DNA of 64,000 nt, taken from contig CADFMD010000013.1 in the NCBI GenBank assembly GCA_902835305.1, forward strand, positions 1-64,000. The letters are read 5' to 3'. The notes below the pieces were generated by a model, which was given only the letters and a program-made list of their open reading frames with translations, was not told the DNA's origin and ran no database searches. Position 1 is the first letter of the stretch. Each line of letters begins with the position of its first letter. Shown here piece after piece: positions 33,343 through 42,694 of this stretch. A program made the position numbers and the translations under genes. This DNA comes from Coriobacteriaceae bacterium. Its GTDB lineage: Bacteria > Actinomycetota > Coriobacteriia > Coriobacteriales > Coriobacteriaceae.

Positions 33343-34378
33343 TTCCGCCGACCTCGCCTCGTGCGAGTCTGCAGATATTCAGCGACGCATCCTCGAGCTC
33401 ATCGAGGGTGCGTCCTTCATTGCGATTTCGGGACACACTTCTCCCGATGGCGATGCCTTGGGCTCCGTGTTGGGTCTGGGCCTCTCGCTTATGAAGTTTT
33501 TCCCTAACAAGGACATTGCCCTGCTGCTGGCAGACGATGATCCGGTTCCGCGCATCTACCGCTTTATGGAAGGCTCCGATCGCCTGGTACCGGCATCTGC
33601 GTATACCGGCAATCCGGACCTGTTCATCTCGGTGGACGTGCCGGTCGTCGAGCGTCTCAATAATTCCGCCGAGGTGCTTCGTCGCTCCAAGCATGTGGTG
33701 TGCTTCGATCACCATCCGGCGCGCGAGGAGTTTGCCGAGCTCAGCCTGAGGCGCGTCGAAGCTGCAGCCTGCGCCATGATCATCGACCGCTTCTTGGACA
33801 ATTGCGGCATTGTCGCACGTGATAGCGTTGCAACCTGCCTGCTGTGTGGCTTGGTTACCGATACCGGCCGTTTTCAGTACCAAAACGCCGACGCCGCCGC
33901 GTTCCATGCAGCCTCGCGTCTGGTTGCCCACGGTGCCGATCCGGCGCGTGTGGCACTCGAGGTCTACCAGAGCATGCGCGTTGAGTTTTTGCATCTCAAG
34001 TCCATCGTTATGGGCCGCATTAAGACGGTGGCCCACGGGCGCGTCGCGTATAGCTACGCGTACCAGAGTGACCTTGAGGCGTGCGGTGTCACCTCGGATG
34101 AGTGCGACGGTCTGGTTGACGTGGTGCGCTCGGTGATGGGCGTCGAGGTCTGTCTGTTCCTGAAGGGCATTGAGGGCGATAACAAGGTGCGCGGCAACCT
34201 GCGCTCCAAGGGCGACCTCAACGTGTCCGAGATCGCTGCTGCCTTTGGCGGAGGCGGACATCCCGCTGCCGCCGGTTTCTCCAACAACGGAACGATTCTC
34301 GAGACGCTTACCGTGGCACTTCCCATGCTGGCCGAGCTGGTGGGGGAGGATCCCGCTTCGGTGACCGTCGAGCTTTAA
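33335..34378 (+). CDS. nrnA: DHH/DHHA1 phosphoesterase, NrnA-like oligoribonuclease/pAp phosphatase
   Basis: A 347-residue DHH-family hydrolase. The metal motifs are HTSPDGDALGS, FISVDVP, FDHHP and CGLVTDTGRF, and the DHHA1 signature is GGGGHPAAAGF near the C-terminus. NrnA enzymes degrade nanoRNA and pAp; its position between rbfA and truB is the common Gram-positive arrangement. Eight-base overlap with rbfA indicates coupling. Confidence 0.88.
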   Translation: MTNSADLASCESADIQRRILELIEGASFIAISGHTSPDGDALGSVLGLGLSLMKFFPNKDIALLLADDDPVPRIYRFMEGSDRLVPASAYTGNPDLFISVDVPVVERLNNSAEVLRRSKHVVCFDHHPAREEFAELSLRRVEAAACAMIIDRFLDNCGIVARDSVATCLLCGLVTDTGRFQYQNADAAAFHAASRLVAHGADPARVALEVYQSMRVEFLHLKSIVMGRIKTVAHGRVAYSYAYQSDLEACGVTSDECDGLVDVVRSVMGVEVCLFLKGIEGDNKVRGNLRSKGDLNVSEIAAAFGGGGHPAAAGFSNNGTILETLTVALPMLAELVGEDPASVTVEL

Positions 34379-34393
34379 CTTTTTGGATGGTAC

Positions 34394-35326
34394 ATGGCTC
34401 GTCGTACGCCTTCTCAACTGAATATGCTGCTCGCCGTCGATAAGCCGGTGGGCTGCACGTCCCACGATGTGGTTTCGAAATGCCGGCGCGCCCTCCATGA
34501 GCGGCGCGTCGGCCATGCCGGCACGCTCGACCCCATGGCATCGGGTGTCATGGTGGTGGGTGTTGGCCAGGCTACTCGTTTGCTGGGCATGCTAACCCTC
34601 GATACCAAAAGCTATGTCGCCGACATTTCGTTTGGCGCCGAGACCAATACCGATGATGCGGAGGGCGAGGCGGTCCGCACGGTGGCTGTTGCCAACGAGC
34701 TCCGCGATCCTGCCTATGCCCGTGAGCGCTTGGCCGCTATGCTGGGTCCGCAGATGCAGGTGCCGCCGGCGTTTTCGGCTATCTCGGTCAATGGCGTTCG
34801 CGCCTACAAGTCTGCTCGCGAGGGCAATGCGGTGGACCTACCTCCGCGCCCCGTCGAGGTCTATGCCGCCGACCTGATCGCCGTGGGAGGCGAAGGTGAT
34901 ACGTGTGTGTGGACCGTGGCGTTCTCAGTGAGCAAGGGCACCTATATCCGTGCGCTCGCTCGCGACTTGGGCCGCGCCTGTGAGAGCGCCGCGCACATTT
35001 CTGCGTTGCGCCGCACGGCCTCCGGTGTTGTTTCCATTGGCGCTTGTCATGCGGTCGAGGAACTATCCCCCGAGTCCGCGGCTGGCTTTGCCCTGGATCC
35101 CATTGCGGCCCTGGGCGCCACGCGTGTTGACTTGCCTGGCAATCTTGCCGATGACCTGCTCTGCGGCCGACGCATTTCCGTTGAGCGTGCGCTTGCCGAT
35201 TTCGATGCCTCGAAGGCGCCGTTTGCGCTGGTGCTCGATGGGGGACTCAAGGCGCTCGCCCGCATTGAAAGTGGCCGCTTTGTCATGGAACACGTGTTTC
35301 CGCAGGCTATCGGCGGTGTTCGATGA
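34394..35326 (+). CDS. truB: tRNA pseudouridine-55 synthase TruB
   Basis: Makes pseudouridine 55 in the T-loop of tRNA. The 310-residue protein has the catalytic HAGTLDPMASGVMVV (Asp in GTLDP), AVDKPVGCTSHDVV at the start, and the KGTYIRALARDLG strand. It is fused to a short C-terminal domain (LARIESGRFVMEHVF). Its stop overlaps the ribF start (ATGA). Confidence 0.92.
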   Translation: MARRTPSQLNMLLAVDKPVGCTSHDVVSKCRRALHERRVGHAGTLDPMASGVMVVGVGQATRLLGMLTLDTKSYVADISFGAETNTDDAEGEAVRTVAVANELRDPAYARERLAAMLGPQMQVPPAFSAISVNGVRAYKSAREGNAVDLPPRPVEVYAADLIAVGGEGDTCVWTVAFSVSKGTYIRALARDLGRACESAAHISALRRTASGVVSIGACHAVEELSPESAAGFALDPIAALGATRVDLPGNLADDLLCGRRISVERALADFDASKAPFALVLDGGLKALARIESGRFVMEHVFPQAIGGVR

Positions 35327-36330
35327 TGCTGGCCGCTCGCGAGCTCGCGCGTATCTTTTTCGCGGGCGAGTCGGAAGAGGCTCGCATCGTTACTGCCGAT
35401 GCGTTTGATAAGTGTGAGCACCTGGGTGCTGCCTCGATCGCCATTGGCGTGTTCGATGGCGTGCACCGTGGACACCAGGAGCTCATTGCGGCGCTCGTCC
35501 GTGATGCCCGCGCCCATGGCTGCAAGGCGGTCGTAGTTACCTTCGATCCCGACCCGGACGTTGTCGTGAGCCCTTCACCCGCTCAAAAATTGATGACGAC
35601 GGCCGACCGTCTGCATGCCCTGGCTCAAACCGGGGTCGATGCAGTGGTGGCCGTTCCCTTTACGCCAGAGGTTGCGGCACTCGACCATGTTGGTTTTCTC
35701 GCACTGTTGTCGCGCGTGGTCGACATTCGTTCGATTCGCGTTGGCAGTGACTTTAGACTAGGTCGCGGCGGTGCTTCTGGTGTTGCCGAGATGCGCGCCT
35801 GGGGTTCCGAGCGCGGCGCTGACGTGTATGGTCACGACCTGCTTTGCGAGGGTGGTGAGGCCATTTGCGCCACCCGCATTCGTCACGAGCTGGGACAGGG
35901 CCATGTGGAGCTTGCTGCTGAGTTACTCGGCCGCCCGTATATGGTGCGCGGCGGTGTTATTCGCGGCCGTCACGAGGGTTCTGGCATGGGCTTTCCCACG
36001 GCAAACCTACATGTTCCCGGCGGCATTCAGGTGCCTGCCGATGGCGTTTATGAGGGTCTGGTGCTGGTCGATGACACCGTGTGGCCCGCTGCTGTCAACG
36101 TCGGCCTGCCGCCAACGTATGCCGACGATGCGGCATCTGCGCATCTCGAAGCCAACTTAATTGGGTATACGGGCGACCTGTACGGCGCTTCCGTTTCGCT
36201 GGCGTTTACGCGCTGGCTGCGTCCGTCACGCGTGTTCGATTCCCTGGACGAGTTGATCGCGACCGTCGAGGGAAATATCGATGATATCCGTCATAACTTG
36301 GGTGAGCAGGGGGTGAGTATCCGTGATTAG
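35323..36330 (+). CDS. ribF: riboflavin kinase / FAD synthetase
   Basis: Bifunctional enzyme that makes FMN and FAD, 335 residues. The N-terminal FAD synthetase half has GVFDGVHRGHQ, GSDFRLGRGG and ATRIRHEL; the C-terminal kinase half has GMGFPTANLHVP and VPADGVYEGL. It is coupled to truB by an ATGA overlap, and its stop overlaps the dnaG start (GTG at 36323). Confidence 0.92.
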   Translation: MMLAARELARIFFAGESEEARIVTADAFDKCEHLGAASIAIGVFDGVHRGHQELIAALVRDARAHGCKAVVVTFDPDPDVVVSPSPAQKLMTTADRLHALAQTGVDAVVAVPFTPEVAALDHVGFLALLSRVVDIRSIRVGSDFRLGRGGASGVAEMRAWGSERGADVYGHDLLCEGGEAICATRIRHELGQGHVELAAELLGRPYMVRGGVIRGRHEGSGMGFPTANLHVPGGIQVPADGVYEGLVLVDDTVWPAAVNVGLPPTYADDAASAHLEANLIGYTGDLYGASVSLAFTRWLRPSRVFDSLDELIATVEGNIDDIRHNLGEQGVSIRD

Positions 36331-38431
36331 CGATGAGGAAAAAGACCAGGTCCGCGCTGCGTCCGACCTAGTTGCCATCGTGCAGGAAACGGTTGAGCTC
36401 AAGCCCCGCGGCCATGAGTTTTGGGGCTGCTGCCCCTTTCATGGCGAAAAGACCCCGTCGTTTCACATTATCCCAGCCACGCAGGTGTGGCATTGCTTTG
36501 GCTGCGGCGAGGGTGGCGATGTCTTCACCTATATCATGAAGCGCGAGAACCTGAGCTTTCCCGAGTCAATCCGTTATTTAGCCGATCGCGCGGGTATCGA
36601 GCTGCACGACACCGGAGACCGCCGCGAGCGCGGTACTAAGCGTGCCCGAATCTACGATCTGTGCGCCGAGACCGCCCAGTTCTACCACACCATGCTTATG
36701 CGCGGTAAGGATGGCCGTCCACGTGAGTACTTTGCCAGCCGCGCCATGGGTGGCGACGTCTGCCGCCGCTACTGCCTGGGCTTTGCACCGGGTCGTAACA
36801 TGCTGGTGGCTCATCTGTCGCAGGCGGGCTTTACTCCGCAGGAGATGATCGACGCCAACGTGGCTGTGAGTCGCGGGCGCGGGCAGCTTGCCGACCGCTT
36901 CTACGACCGCGTGATGTTTCCCATCTTTGATGAGCAGGGTCACAACATCGCCTTTGGCGGTCGCATCATGGGAGACGGCCAACCCAAGTACCTCAACACC
37001 GCCGAGACGAGCGTGTTTCATAAAAAGCGAAACCTCTACGGCTTTAATTGGGCCAAGGAGTTTATCGTTGCGCAGGATACCGCCATCGTGGTAGAGGGCT
37101 ATACCGACTGCATCGCCTGTTGGGAGGCGGGGATTAAAAACGTCGTCGCTACGCTGGGCACGGCGCTCACGGAGCATCACGTCAAGACGCTCACCCGCTT
37201 TGCCAAGCGCATCGTGTATATGTTTGACGGCGATGCCGCGGGCCAGAAGGCCGCCCGTCGCGCTATTCAGTTTATCGAGCAGGATTCGATGGACCTGCGC
37301 TGCGTGGTACTGCCCGACGGCAACGATCCCATGGAGTTCATCACGGCGCACGGCGGAGAGGAGCTGCAGAAACGCATTGACGCCGCCGAGCCGCTCATGG
37401 ACTTCGTGTACCATTCGCTGCAGGAGTCGAGCGATATCACCACGCCTGGCGGTCGCGCCAAGGCGCTGGAGGATGCGCTGACGCTCATCTATCCGCTGCG
37501 CGATAGCTATATGATCGACACGTACTTTATCCAGATTGCCGATCTGCTGGGTTTGGATTTGGAGACGGTGCGCTCGAGCTCGGGCCGTGTGTTTCGCGAT
37601 GTCGCTAAACGCGAGGATGCGGAGCGTCGCCGTGAGCAGAACTATGAACGCCAGCGGGCGCAAGCCGAGCGATCTGGTAGCGCGGGCGGTCGGTCATCTG
37701 GTTCGCAGGGGGCATCTCGTGGTGCTTGGGCATCGGGCGCGACGCCGCCGGTGTCCGCGCCGGTCGAGGAGGAGCCGTACGACCATGTCCCGCTCGATGC
37801 CTACGGCGCCGCGCCCGTGGAGCTCGTCGACGATCTGCCGCCGATCGATGTGCCTGATGATATGGGTGCTGTGCCTGTGACTGATGGTTCGGGCGCTCCG
37901 GCTGCGGCGGCGCCGATGGTTCTTACTGATCTTGAGCGCAAGTCCTTGGCAGGGGAGCGCGAGCTGTTGACGATGCTCACGAGCTACCCCGACCTGTTCC
38001 GCACGTATGCCGACCGCATCTGCTCTATCGAGTGGGTTGACCCACGTCACGAGTCCATCGCATGGGCCGTTCTGGCAACGCCGCCGGGAACCGATCCTGC
38101 AGCCTGCATGGATGCGGCGCGCTCGGTGTGTCCCGAGGCGGCAACGCTTGTGAGTGCCGGGCGCATCTCGGCGACGAGCAAGCACCCCACCGAGACGAAC
38201 ATCGTGTTTATGCTTGATACGCTCGAGCTCTACACCATCAAGCGCCGCATGCGTGCCGCACAGGCCAAGCTGCGCCAGGACCGTTCGCTCGATGATGAAG
38301 CCCGTCGAGCGCTGACCGTGCAGGCCGCGCAGGATTCGCAGCGTCAACGCGAGCTGCAAAAGTCGATCGGCGGCGTGGCGGACCCGTTCCGTTTGATCGG
38401 TCTGGAGGCCGCAGGCACCGAACAGGCCTAG
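36323..38431 (+). CDS. dnaG: DNA primase
   Basis: Synthesises RNA primers at the replication fork; 702 residues. Zinc-binding CHC2 residues are Cys37, His40, Cys58 and Cys61, and the Toprim core is VVEGYTDCIACWEAG and YMFDGDAAGQKAARR. The helicase-binding C-terminal domain follows a low-complexity Gly/Ser/Pro linker (about 440-540), longer than in many relatives. The GTG start overlaps ribF by eight bases. With rpoD after it, this is the classical macromolecular-synthesis order, here attached to the rimP-infB operon. Confidence 0.93.
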   Translation: MISDEEKDQVRAASDLVAIVQETVELKPRGHEFWGCCPFHGEKTPSFHIIPATQVWHCFGCGEGGDVFTYIMKRENLSFPESIRYLADRAGIELHDTGDRRERGTKRARIYDLCAETAQFYHTMLMRGKDGRPREYFASRAMGGDVCRRYCLGFAPGRNMLVAHLSQAGFTPQEMIDANVAVSRGRGQLADRFYDRVMFPIFDEQGHNIAFGGRIMGDGQPKYLNTAETSVFHKKRNLYGFNWAKEFIVAQDTAIVVEGYTDCIACWEAGIKNVVATLGTALTEHHVKTLTRFAKRIVYMFDGDAAGQKAARRAIQFIEQDSMDLRCVVLPDGNDPMEFITAHGGEELQKRIDAAEPLMDFVYHSLQESSDITTPGGRAKALEDALTLIYPLRDSYMIDTYFIQIADLLGLDLETVRSSSGRVFRDVAKREDAERRREQNYERQRAQAERSGSAGGRSSGSQGASRGAWASGATPPVSAPVEEEPYDHVPLDAYGAAPVELVDDLPPIDVPDDMGAVPVTDGSGAPAAAAPMVLTDLERKSLAGERELLTMLTSYPDLFRTYADRICSIEWVDPRHESIAWAVLATPPGTDPAACMDAARSVCPEAATLVSAGRISATSKHPTETNIVFMLDTLELYTIKRRMRAAQAKLRQDRSLDDEARRALTVQAAQDSQRQRELQKSIGGVADPFRLIGLEAAGTEQA

Positions 38432-38483
38432 ATGTTGTGGTCAACCAGCGTATTCTCGCCTATATCCAGTCCTCTTTTTGGGT

Positions 38484-38495
38484 ATAGACGTCTAT
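38484..38495. promoter_or_regulatory. perfect palindrome ATAGACGTCTAT upstream of rpoD
   Basis: A 12-base perfect palindrome lies about 50 bases before the rpoD start, just ahead of a possible -10 element (TAAAGT at 38504). It could be a regulator-binding site, or chance in an AT-rich stretch. Confidence 0.35.
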
Positions 38496-38541
38496 GTGTG
38501 TGCTAAAGTATTGAGTCCTGTGGACTATGAAGGGAGAATCT

Positions 38542-39891
38542 GTGCCAAAAAAGACTGAGAGCACGGGTACTGGGCTGGAATCCTACGTTGCAAAGCTCAT
38601 GGGCAACGGCTCAAACAGGACTTCGGTAACCGAGGACGAGATTCAGGTCGCCCTGAAGGATATCGATGTTTCTGACGAGCAGCTCACCGCGGTGTATTCC
38701 GCGCTGCGCAACAGCGGCATCCAGATTATCTCCGCGAGCGGTAACGACGACGCCCCCATGGACGTCGACGATGACGATAACGATACCGATACTGACGATT
38801 TCGATGACGACGACGAGCACGATTCCGGCTCGCTCGACGATCACGAGCTCAAGATGGCCCGTCAGGCCGACGCCGAGATGGGTTCTTCCAAGAGCAAGAA
38901 GAAGCGCACCGTGCGCACGTCCCGTTCACGCTCCCGCGTGCGTGGCATCGATGCCTCCACGGTGATGCTGACCGGCGATCCGGTTCGTATGTACCTCAAG
39001 GAGATCGGCAAGGTCGACCTGCTGACCGCCTCCGAAGAGGTCGATTTGGCCATGAAGATCGAGGCCGGTCTCGAGGCCACCGAGAAGCTCGAGGCTGCCG
39101 ATGCCGGCGAGCTCGAGCTCACGCGTGCCGAGATGCGTCGTCTTACGCGCATTGAGAACGTGGGCCTCGAAGCCAAGCAGGCACTCATCAGCGCAAACCT
39201 GCGTCTGGTCGTCTCCATCGCCAAACGCTATGTCGGCCGCGGCATGCTGTTCCTTGACCTGATCCAGGAGGGCAACCTCGGTCTGATCCGCGCCGTCGAG
39301 AAGTTCGACTACCAGAAGGGCTTTAAGTTCTCCACGTACGCCACGTGGTGGATCCGTCAGGCCATTACGCGCGCCATTGCCGATCAGGCCCGTACCATCC
39401 GTATTCCCGTGCATATGGTCGAGACCATCAACAAGCTCGTCCGCGTGCAGCGCCAGCTCCTTCAGGACCTGGGTCGCGACCCGACCCCTGAGGAGATCGG
39501 TGCCGAGATGGACATGAGCGCCGACCGCGTCCGCGAGATCCAGAAGATTTCGCAGGAGCCCGTGTCGCTCGAGACCCCCATCGGCGAGGAAGAGGATTCC
39601 CAGCTGGGCGACTTCATCGAGGACTCCCAGGCTATCGTTCCGCCCGATGCCGCCAGCTTCTCCATGCTGCAGGAGCAGCTCACCCAGGTGCTCGACTCGC
39701 TTGCCGATCGTGAGCGCAAGGTTATCGAGCTGCGCTTTGGCCTTGTCGACGGGCATCCCCGCACGCTCGAGGAAGTCGGCCGCGAGTTTGGCGTCACGCG
39801 CGAGCGTATCCGCCAGATCGAGTCCAAGACCTTGGCCAAGCTCCGCCACCCGAGTCGCAGCAGCAAGCTCAAAGACTATATCGAGTCTTAG
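38542..39891 (+). CDS. rpoD: primary sigma factor RpoD (sigma-A)
   Basis: The main sigma factor, about 450 residues. An acidic, Asp-rich N-terminal part (residues about 75-100) leads to region 1.2 (DPVRMYLKEIGKVDLLT), region 2 (AKRYVGRGMLFLDLIQEGN, TYATWWIRQAITRAI), region 3, and region 4.2 (GVTRERIRQIESKTLAKLR). GTG at 38542 is preferred because AGGGAG lies five bases upstream; the ATG at 38527 has no ribosome site and would add MKGES. The dnaG-rpoD order is conserved. Confidence 0.95.
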   Translation: MPKKTESTGTGLESYVAKLMGNGSNRTSVTEDEIQVALKDIDVSDEQLTAVYSALRNSGIQIISASGNDDAPMDVDDDDNDTDTDDFDDDDEHDSGSLDDHELKMARQADAEMGSSKSKKKRTVRTSRSRSRVRGIDASTVMLTGDPVRMYLKEIGKVDLLTASEEVDLAMKIEAGLEATEKLEAADAGELELTRAEMRRLTRIENVGLEAKQALISANLRLVVSIAKRYVGRGMLFLDLIQEGNLGLIRAVEKFDYQKGFKFSTYATWWIRQAITRAIADQARTIRIPVHMVETINKLVRVQRQLLQDLGRDPTPEEIGAEMDMSADRVREIQKISQEPVSLETPIGEEEDSQLGDFIEDSQAIVPPDAASFSMLQEQLTQVLDSLADRERKVIELRFGLVDGHPRTLEEVGREFGVTRERIRQIESKTLAKLRHPSRSSKLKDYIES

Positions 39892-39892
39892 G

Positions 39893-39920
39893 GTTACGGC
39901 GTTCTACCGAACGCCGTAAC
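39893..39920 (+). terminator. 12-bp perfect hairpin after rpoD
   Basis: GTTACGGCGTTC (39893-39904) pairs perfectly with GAACGCCGTAAC (39909-39920) around a TACC loop, directly after the rpoD stop. There is no T-run, so it may be a processing or stabilising element ahead of the next composite terminator. Confidence 0.7.
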
Positions 39921-39933
39921 TGGCCGACGCTGC

Positions 39934-40033
39934 AAACCCGCCAGAGCGGCAATCTGCCTTTCAACTTCGGCGGCATGACCAAAAGGTCAATGCCGCCTTA
40001 TTTCAAGGCACCTTGCTCGCTCTGGCGGGTTTT
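39934..40033 (+). terminator. composite terminator: 15-bp outer stem closing an inner hairpin
   Basis: AAACCCGCCAGAGCG (39934-39948) pairs perfectly with CGCTCTGGCGGGTTT (40018-40032) and leads into a TTTT tail. Inside, GGCGGCATGACC-AAAA-GGTCAATGCCGCC (39969-39997) forms a second stem with one bulge. This is an unusually large terminator. Confidence 0.8.
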
Positions 40034-40120
40034 CGCTGTCCGTCCTCTTTCTGCGGCGTTGCTATGGCTGTCAGTTGTGCGACAGTTTGGGGGTGGTTAT
40101 TTGGGACAGACTTAAATGAG

Positions 40121-40176
40121 TAGTCGTTGGGGACGTTCTTGAATGACTAGTCGTTTAAGATCGTCCCCAACGACTA
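40121..40176. repeat. 15-bp perfect inverted repeat
   Basis: TAGTCGTTGGGGACG (40121-40135) and CGTCCCCAACGACTA (40162-40176) are perfect inverted arms with a 26-base spacer that itself contains GACTAGTC. It lies between rpoD and the tRNA-Asn promoter. No T-run follows, so it is more likely an intergenic palindromic repeat than a terminator. Confidence 0.8.
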
Positions 40177-40203
40177 GGCGGAGAAAAATTCTTAAAAAAG
40201 TTC

Positions 40204-40231
40204 TTGCCCTGAGCTGATTCGTCCGTATAAT
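40204..40231 (+). promoter_or_regulatory. promoter of the tRNA-Asn pair
   Basis: TTGCCC (40204-40209), a 16-base spacer and the consensus TATAAT (40226-40231) lie about 30 bases before the first tRNA. Confidence 0.8.
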
Positions 40232-40261
40232 AAACTTCGTTGCTTGAGAGCACGCACCTAT

Positions 40262-40336
40262 TCCTCGGTAGCTCAATGGTAGAGCACGCGGCTGTTAACC
40301 GCGCTGTTGTAGGTTCGAGTCCTACCCGGGGAGCCA
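40262..40336 (+). tRNA. tRNA-Asn (anticodon GTT), copy 1
   Basis: Full cloverleaf of 75 bases with encoded CCA. The acceptor is TCCTCGG paired with CCGGGGA, with discriminator G. The anticodon arm GCGG-CTGTTAA-CCGC has anticodon GTT. The T-loop is TTCGAGT. A second identical copy follows 34 bases downstream. Confidence 0.97.
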
Positions 40337-40370
40337 GAATTTCTCAGCCCAATCCGCTGGGCTTTTAAAT

Positions 40371-40445
40371 TCCTCGGTAGCTCAATGGTAGAGCACGCGG
40401 CTGTTAACCGCGCTGTTGTAGGTTCGAGTCCTACCCGGGGAGCCA
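40371..40445 (+). tRNA. tRNA-Asn (anticodon GTT), copy 2
   Basis: Identical in all 75 bases to copy 1, with encoded CCA. The spacer between them has a short AGCCC/GGGCT stem with TTTT, a weak pause site or processing element. Both are probably read from the promoter at 40204. Confidence 0.97.
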
Positions 40446-40451
40446 GGTTGT

Positions 40452-40481
40452 AAAACCCGTCGCTTATACGGCGGGTTTTTT
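40452..40481 (+). terminator. terminator after the tRNA-Asn pair
   Basis: AAAACCCGTCG and CGGCGGGTTTT form a stem with one T-G pair and a short loop, followed by T residues (TTTTTT in all). Confidence 0.85.
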
Positions 40482-40639
40482 CATGCCGCGACCACTTGAC
40501 TCAAACGTTGCCATATCAACATTTCGTGTCGAGGATGTAATCCCGCGACCCATCACCTCAACATGGCGCGGTCGTTGTAGAATATTGCAATGATTGCTCC
40601 CACGACATGGTGCCGTGAGCACCAGATAAGGAGATTCTT

Positions 40640-40996
40640 GTGTCTGAGACCATTAACGGCAGCCTGAGCGTCTCGAACGACGTTATTGCCGATATTGCCG
40701 GTTATGCCGCGATGACGTGCTATGGCGTCGTCGGTATGGCTGAGCAGCTCCAAGGCGCCGAGAGCGTGCGCCTGCTTGCCGGTCAGCGCCTCCGCAAGGG
40801 CGTGCTTGTCTCCGCCGACGAGAACGGCCTTACGGTCGATCTTCACGTCGTGCTCGAGAACGGCGTCAACATGAAGTCCGTCTGCCACAATCTTTCGAGC
40901 TCCGTTGCCTTCACCCTGCAGGAGATCGCTCAGATCGATCCCGCCAGCCTTAAGATCGGCATCCATATCGACGCGCTCAAGAGCCGTCTGAACTAG
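40640..40996 (+). CDS. Asp23/Gls24 family (DUF322) envelope-stress protein
   Basis: A 118-residue protein with the Asp23 pattern: ISNDVIADIAGYAAMTCYGVVGM, then VDLHVVLENGVNMKSVCHNLSSSV, then ALKSRLN. Asp23 proteins attach to the membrane through partners in staphylococci; in many Gram-positives the gene precedes a FakA-like kinase, as here. GTG at 40640 follows AAGGAG. Its stop is 27 bases before fakA. Confidence 0.85.
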   Translation: MSETINGSLSVSNDVIADIAGYAAMTCYGVVGMAEQLQGAESVRLLAGQRLRKGVLVSADENGLTVDLHVVLENGVNMKSVCHNLSSSVAFTLQEIAQIDPASLKIGIHIDALKSRLN

Positions 40997-41023
40997 CATC
41001 CGAAAACGGAGATTCAAATACCC

Positions 41024-42685
41024 ATGATTGCAAAGACCATTCGCACCTGTTTTCCGATCGCTGCGGCTGCCGTTTCCGACAAGGCCGAGGAGATCAACAA
41101 GCTCAACGTCTTCCCCGTGCCCGACGGCGACACCGGCACCAACATGTCGCTCACGCTCGCCTCGGTGACCAAGGAGCTCTCCGCCCTTCCCGCCGATGCC
41201 GACATGGAGGCCATTGCCGGCGCCATCACCCACGGCTCCCTGATGGGCGCCCGCGGTAACTCCGGCGTCATTACCTCGCAGATCCTGCGCGGCGTGGCCG
41301 AGGGCCTTGTCTCCGCCGACGAGCCCATTACGTCCGCCAACATCGCCTTCGCTTTCCGTCGTGCCGTCAAGGTTGCCTTCCAGGCCGTCCGTAAGCCCAT
41401 CGAGGGTACGATCCTCACGGTGCTGCGCGATGTCTCAACCAAGGCCGACGAGTGCGAAAAGAAGAAGTTCTCGGCTGAGGACGCGCTCGACGCCATCGTC
41501 GTCGAGGCCTACCAGTCCGTCGCCCGCACGCCCGACCTGCTGCCCGTTCTGAAGGAGAACGGCGTGGTCGACTCCGGCGCCTTCGGCTTTGCTATTTTCC
41601 TTGAGAACTTTGTTGCCGCCGCTCTTGGCCGCAGCACCGTGGTCGAGGATTTCTCCGCCACGTTTGATTCCGCCGGCTCTGCCCGCGACGCGGCCCTTGG
41701 TCGTGTTGAGATCGAGGCCAACGACGACTGGGAGGGCTCGGAGTTCCGCTACTGCAACGAGTTCCTCTTTAAGGCCGACGCTCCCTTTGACGAGGACGAG
41801 TGCCTCAGGTTCCTGGGCTCCATGGGCGACTGCGAGCTGCTTGTGGGCGCTTACCCCGATTACAAGATCCACGTGCACTCCAACACCCCCAACCTGGTGC
41901 TCGAGCACATGCTGCAGCTTGGTCAGATCTACGAAGTCTTTATCCACAACATGGAGATGGAGGCCCACGACCGTACCGCCAAGATCCACGAGGACCAGGA
42001 AAAGGCCGCCGAGCCCGCCAAGGCCCTGGGCTTTGTCGCCGTTGCCGCTGGTTCCGGCGAGGCCGACATCCTCAAGTCCCTCGGCGTCGACGTGATCGTG
42101 TCCGGTGGTCAGACCATGAACCCCTCGACTGCAGACCTGCTGGGCGCCGTCGACCAGGTCAACGCGACCTCGGTCATCATCCTGCCCAACAACGGCAACA
42201 TCCGCATGGCTGCCGAGGCCGCTGCCTCAGCCTGCACCGACAAGAAGGTAGCCGTCGTTCCCACCAAGACCGTCCCGCAGGCCTTCTCCGCGCTGTTCGC
42301 GGTCCTGCCCGATTCCGAGCTCGAGGATGCCGTCGCCGCTATGGTCGACGCCATCAGCGAGGTTCGCGATGGCGAGGTCACCCGTGCCGTGCGCGATTCC
42401 AGCGCCTCCGACGGCTCGCCGATTCACTCCGGTGACGTCATGGGTATCATCGCCGGCTCCATCGACGTGGTCGGCTCCGACGTGAAGCAGGTCACGCTCG
42501 ATTGCATCAACCGTATGCAGGAGGAAGAGGAGGGCGACGCGCTGACGATTCTGGCCGGCGAGGAACTGTCCGATGAGGCCTTCCAGGAGATCGTAGACGC
42601 CATTGAGGAGGCTCAGCCCGATTTGGAGATCGACGCCCATCGTGGCGAGCAGCCGCTCTATCCCGTGATCTTCTCGATCGAGTAG
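41024..42685 (+). CDS. fakA: FakA-like (DAK2 domain) fatty-acid kinase subunit
   Basis: A 553-residue protein with an N-terminal Dhak ATP-binding domain (LNVFPVPDGDTGTNMSLTL, GARGNSGVITSQ) and a C-terminal DegV/EDD-like lipid-related domain (SGGQTMNPST, VIILPNNGNI). FakA works with a FakB acyl carrier to phosphorylate exogenous fatty acids for phospholipid synthesis. No fakB is in this window. It precedes recG by nine bases. Confidence 0.87.
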   Translation: MIAKTIRTCFPIAAAAVSDKAEEINKLNVFPVPDGDTGTNMSLTLASVTKELSALPADADMEAIAGAITHGSLMGARGNSGVITSQILRGVAEGLVSADEPITSANIAFAFRRAVKVAFQAVRKPIEGTILTVLRDVSTKADECEKKKFSAEDALDAIVVEAYQSVARTPDLLPVLKENGVVDSGAFGFAIFLENFVAAALGRSTVVEDFSATFDSAGSARDAALGRVEIEANDDWEGSEFRYCNEFLFKADAPFDEDECLRFLGSMGDCELLVGAYPDYKIHVHSNTPNLVLEHMLQLGQIYEVFIHNMEMEAHDRTAKIHEDQEKAAEPAKALGFVAVAAGSGEADILKSLGVDVIVSGGQTMNPSTADLLGAVDQVNATSVIILPNNGNIRMAAEAAASACTDKKVAVVPTKTVPQAFSALFAVLPDSELEDAVAAMVDAISEVRDGEVTRAVRDSSASDGSPIHSGDVMGIIAGSIDVVGSDVKQVTLDCINRMQEEEEGDALTILAGEELSDEAFQEIVDAIEEAQPDLEIDAHRGEQPLYPVIFSIE

Positions 42686-42694
42686 GCTCTGCCC

